25,563 nucleotides of DNA from NCBI GenBank assembly GCA_003490025.1, contig DNJC01000147.1, forward strand, positions 1 through 25,563, written 5' to 3'. Every line of letters begins with the position of its first letter. Within the stretch, counting starts at the first letter, position 1. Made by a program: the position numbers and the translations under genes. Below, one piece after another: positions 24,219 through 25,563 of this stretch. This stretch comes from Geobacter sp. (GTDB lineage: Bacteria; Desulfobacterota; Desulfuromonadia; Geobacterales; Geobacteraceae). Under the pieces are notes generated by a model. It was not told the origin of the DNA and searched no databases. It was given only the letters and a program-made list of their open reading frames with translations.

Positions 24219-25280
24219 TTATTTTGTCTTGGGCGATTCGCGATTAAGGCTATTGTTTTTTTTAGGGTGTTTACTTCGAATGAAGTTGTGCAGATTTTGC
24301 GAGGAAATCCACATTGGACCAGCTAATATCCCGCCGCCATGTATGTGGATGTTGCCGAAAGTGTCTGAAATTGTTGCTCCAGACAAAGACGTAAGCTTTT
24401 CAGTCAAATGTCCTGCTGTGTCCCACGAATTTGACTGCGGATCATACGACTCGATGACGTCATAAGTGATTCCAGTTCTCCCAGCCCCGTAAACCTCTCC
24501 GCCGATGGCATACAATAGTCCATCTCGGCCAAACGCTGCTCCAAGATAATTTCTTGCCGTAGGCATGGGGAATTTGGTTTCCCAGGTATCGGTTGCAGGG
24601 TCATACACCTCCAAGATATTGTAAACCCCGTAATCAGGTTCTCCAGGAGCGCCGCCACCGACTATGTATATTTTCCCATCAGGTCCAAGCGCTCCATCCG
24701 CCGCCCATCGGCCAGTCGGCATGGGAGATTTGATTTGCCAGATCTTCGTAGAGGGGTTGAAAGCCTGCACCGTGTTATAGTTCCAATAGCCTCCAAAAAG
24801 GTAGATGATTCCATCTTTCGCAGTAACTGCAACTGTGTCTCTTTCCTCTAGAAGCATTTGGGGTAAGGAGGTGTCCCAGCTATCGGTAACTGGATCATAT
24901 GCCCAGACATCCTTCGACGGCGTACTGTCCGTTGACCCACCGAAGAGATATATTTTGCCGTCTAAAGCAGTTGAAGCTCTGTGCCATGCTTTTGGGCCGG
25001 GCATTGAGTGTCGATAACTCCATTTTTTAGTGTTCGAGTCATAGCATTCCACAGTAGATCTAAATGCTACAGAATTTGCTTGAGGGTCATATGCTCCTCC
25101 GAAAACATAAAGTTTACCATCTTTGCCCTTTGCAGCTCCCATCAGTGACCTAGTTTCATTCATTGGGGCAAGTTGTACAATCTTCAAATGCTCCACATCC
25201 TTATGATCCTTAGCGGAAGACCAACTGGCAATTGAAAGTAGCACCGTTATTAGTAGGCATGTCATAAAAATGGTTTTCAT
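24219..25280 (-). CDS. Secreted Kelch-repeat beta-propeller protein
   Basis: Start ATG at 25280-25278 (minus), preceded by AAAAAGGAG seven bases upstream; the longer frame to 25418 has no such site. 353 residues. Signal peptide 1-23 (IFMTCLLITVLLSIASWSSA). Six Kelch blades are marked by hydrophobic strands ending in Gly-Gly: LYVFGG, IYLFGG, IYLFGG, IYIVGG, LYAIGG and IHIHGG, with the matching W and PMP/PTG positions (KKWSYRHSMP, DSWDTSLPQM, KIWQIKSPMP, DTWETKFPMP, NSWDTAG). This is enough for a complete six-bladed propeller. Known Kelch propellers bind proteins or sugars or are parts of enzymes such as galactose oxidase; no catalytic residues can be named. The gene is visibly more AT-rich than the rest of the window, which suggests transfer. 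Confidence 0.9.
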   Translation of the reverse strand: MKTIFMTCLLITVLLSIASWSSAKDHKDVEHLKIVQLAPMNETRSLMGAAKGKDGKLYVFGGAYDPQANSVAFRSTVECYDSNTKKWSYRHSMPGPKAWHRASTALDGKIYLFGGSTDSTPSKDVWAYDPVTDSWDTSLPQMLLEERDTVAVTAKDGIIYLFGGYWNYNTVQAFNPSTKIWQIKSPMPTGRWAADGALGPDGKIYIVGGGAPGEPDYGVYNILEVYDPATDTWETKFPMPTARNYLGAAFGRDGLLYAIGGEVYGAGRTGITYDVIESYDPQSNSWDTAGHLTEKLTSLSGATISDTFGNIHIHGGGILAGPMWISSQNLHNFIRSKHPKKNNSLNRESPKTK

Positions 25281-25296
25281 GGCGTATCTCCTTTTT

Positions 25297-25359
25297 GAGT
25301 AGCAGGCTTTACCCGCCTCACCCTTTTTGTACGCCAATACATGTCGGGAAAGGCTACTC
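25297..25359 (-). promoter_or_regulatory. Structured leader hairpin abutting the Kelch ribosome binding site
   Basis: GAGTAGC (25297-25303) pairs with GCTACTC (25353-25359). Inside, CTTT pairs with AAAG and CCCG with CGGG, giving about 15 bp with two small bulges. The stem ends directly next to the AAAAAGGAG site (25288-25296). It does not match the c-di-GMP (GEMM) riboswitch motifs. Confidence 0.4.
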
Positions 25360-25390
25360 GAGGTTCGTTTTCGCGAAATAAGATGTGCAA

Positions 25391-25418
25391 AGCCTAATTT
25401 GAAGCCGGGCGTTGTCAA
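25391..25418 (-). promoter_or_regulatory. Candidate sigma-70 promoter of the Kelch gene
   Basis: Minus strand: perfect -35 TTGACA (25418-25413), 16-base spacer, weak -10 TAGGCT (25396-25391). The leader would be ~100 nt and contain the hairpin at 25297-25359. Confidence 0.4.
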
Positions 25419-25502
25419 GGCTTGTGAGGCGAAAGCATGGGGGGCGGACGGGACGTTGGGCCCTGGCGTTGGTAAGTTGTTGAGCGGAAGAGCTTTAAAG
25501 AC

Positions 25503-25536
25503 AAAGGGCCTGCAGCGGTTAAGCTGTAGGCCCTTT
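25503..25536 (-). terminator. Intrinsic terminator after the tRNA gene
   Basis: AAAGGGCCTGCAGC (25503-25516) pairs fully, with one G-U, with GCTGTAGGCCCTTT (25523-25536); loop GGTTAA. On the minus strand the stem ends in CCCTTTGTCTTT, five bases after the tRNA 3' end. Confidence 0.8.
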
Positions 25537-25540
25537 ATTA

Positions 25541-25563
25541 TGGCGGAGAGATAGGGATTCGAA
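25541..25563 (-). tRNA. 3' end of a tRNA gene, probably tRNA-Ser (cut by window edge)
   Basis: Read on the minus strand the last 23 bases give TTCGAAT (T loop), CCCTA (T stem), TCTCTCC (acceptor strand), discriminator G and encoded CCA. The G discriminator and a GGAGAGA-type acceptor fit serine tRNAs. The anticodon lies outside the window, so the identity is a prediction. Confidence 0.75.

Noticed and set aside
25281..25400. c-di-GMP riboswitch before the Kelch gene
   Set aside because: GGGTAAAGCC on the minus strand looks partly similar, but the rest of the conserved core is missing.

Overview
The window looks like a chromosomal segment of a GC-rich deltaproteobacterium of the Geobacter/Geomonas type (Geobacterales). 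This rests on a secreted eight-haem c-type cytochrome, a Myxococcus-like Glt/Nfs-type envelope gene set, strong AGGAGG ribosome binding sites, and REP-like GGGGAC...GTCCCC palindromes I associate with that group. The genus is an inference; no rRNA or other phylogenetic marker is present.

Region 1 (1-14443, + strand) is one long, tightly packed operon. It encodes an outer-membrane beta-barrel (5' end outside the window), a small periplasmic Lys/Glu-rich protein, a periplasmic TPR/coiled-coil protein, a very large TPR lipoprotein, a small TPR lipoprotein, a small exported protein, one TolQ/ExbB-type protein, two TolR/ExbD-type proteins and a TonB/AgmX-like protein with a cytoplasmic coiled coil, followed by a Gly/His/Lys-rich secreted protein. 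The parts span inner membrane, periplasm and outer membrane, with a proton-driven motor (TolQ plus two TolR), a TonB-like transmitter, TPR scaffolds and a barrel. This is the architecture of the Myxococcus gliding (Agl-Glt) and spore-coat (Nfs) machines. Its cargo here is unknown. Three genes of the operon carry in-frame repeat-derived insertions.

Region 2 (14444-18458) starts with an AT-rich, gene-free 870-bp stretch with REP remnants and a candidate sigma-54 promoter. It leads to an octahaem cytochrome c with its own terminator, a small exported OB-like protein, and a PA2779/PA2778-type pair (small membrane protein plus C39-like cysteine peptidase lipoprotein with TPRs).

Region 3 (18723-21521) is a single large gene fusing an acyl carrier protein, a fatty-acyl-AMP ligase and a PlsC-type acyltransferase. 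It could in principle activate, carry and transfer an acyl chain in one polypeptide.

Region 4 (21522-24218) holds a minus-strand DEAD-box RNA helicase flanked by two different gene-free degenerate repeat arrays. Both have a period close to 20.4 bp. One is GC-rich with a CGYTCAAGT core, the other AT-rich with GAATNNATTC-like cores and a six-unit higher-order repeat. The helicase leader contains an intrinsic terminator right after a candidate promoter, suggesting attenuation.

Region 5 (24058-25563) has a REP cluster, an AT-richer minus-strand secreted Kelch beta-propeller gene with a structured leader, a terminator, and the 3' end of a minus-strand tRNA (probably tRNA-Ser) cut by the window edge.

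The observations most worth following are the Glt/Nfs-like machine, the repeat insertions inside its genes, and the two 20-bp-period arrays.
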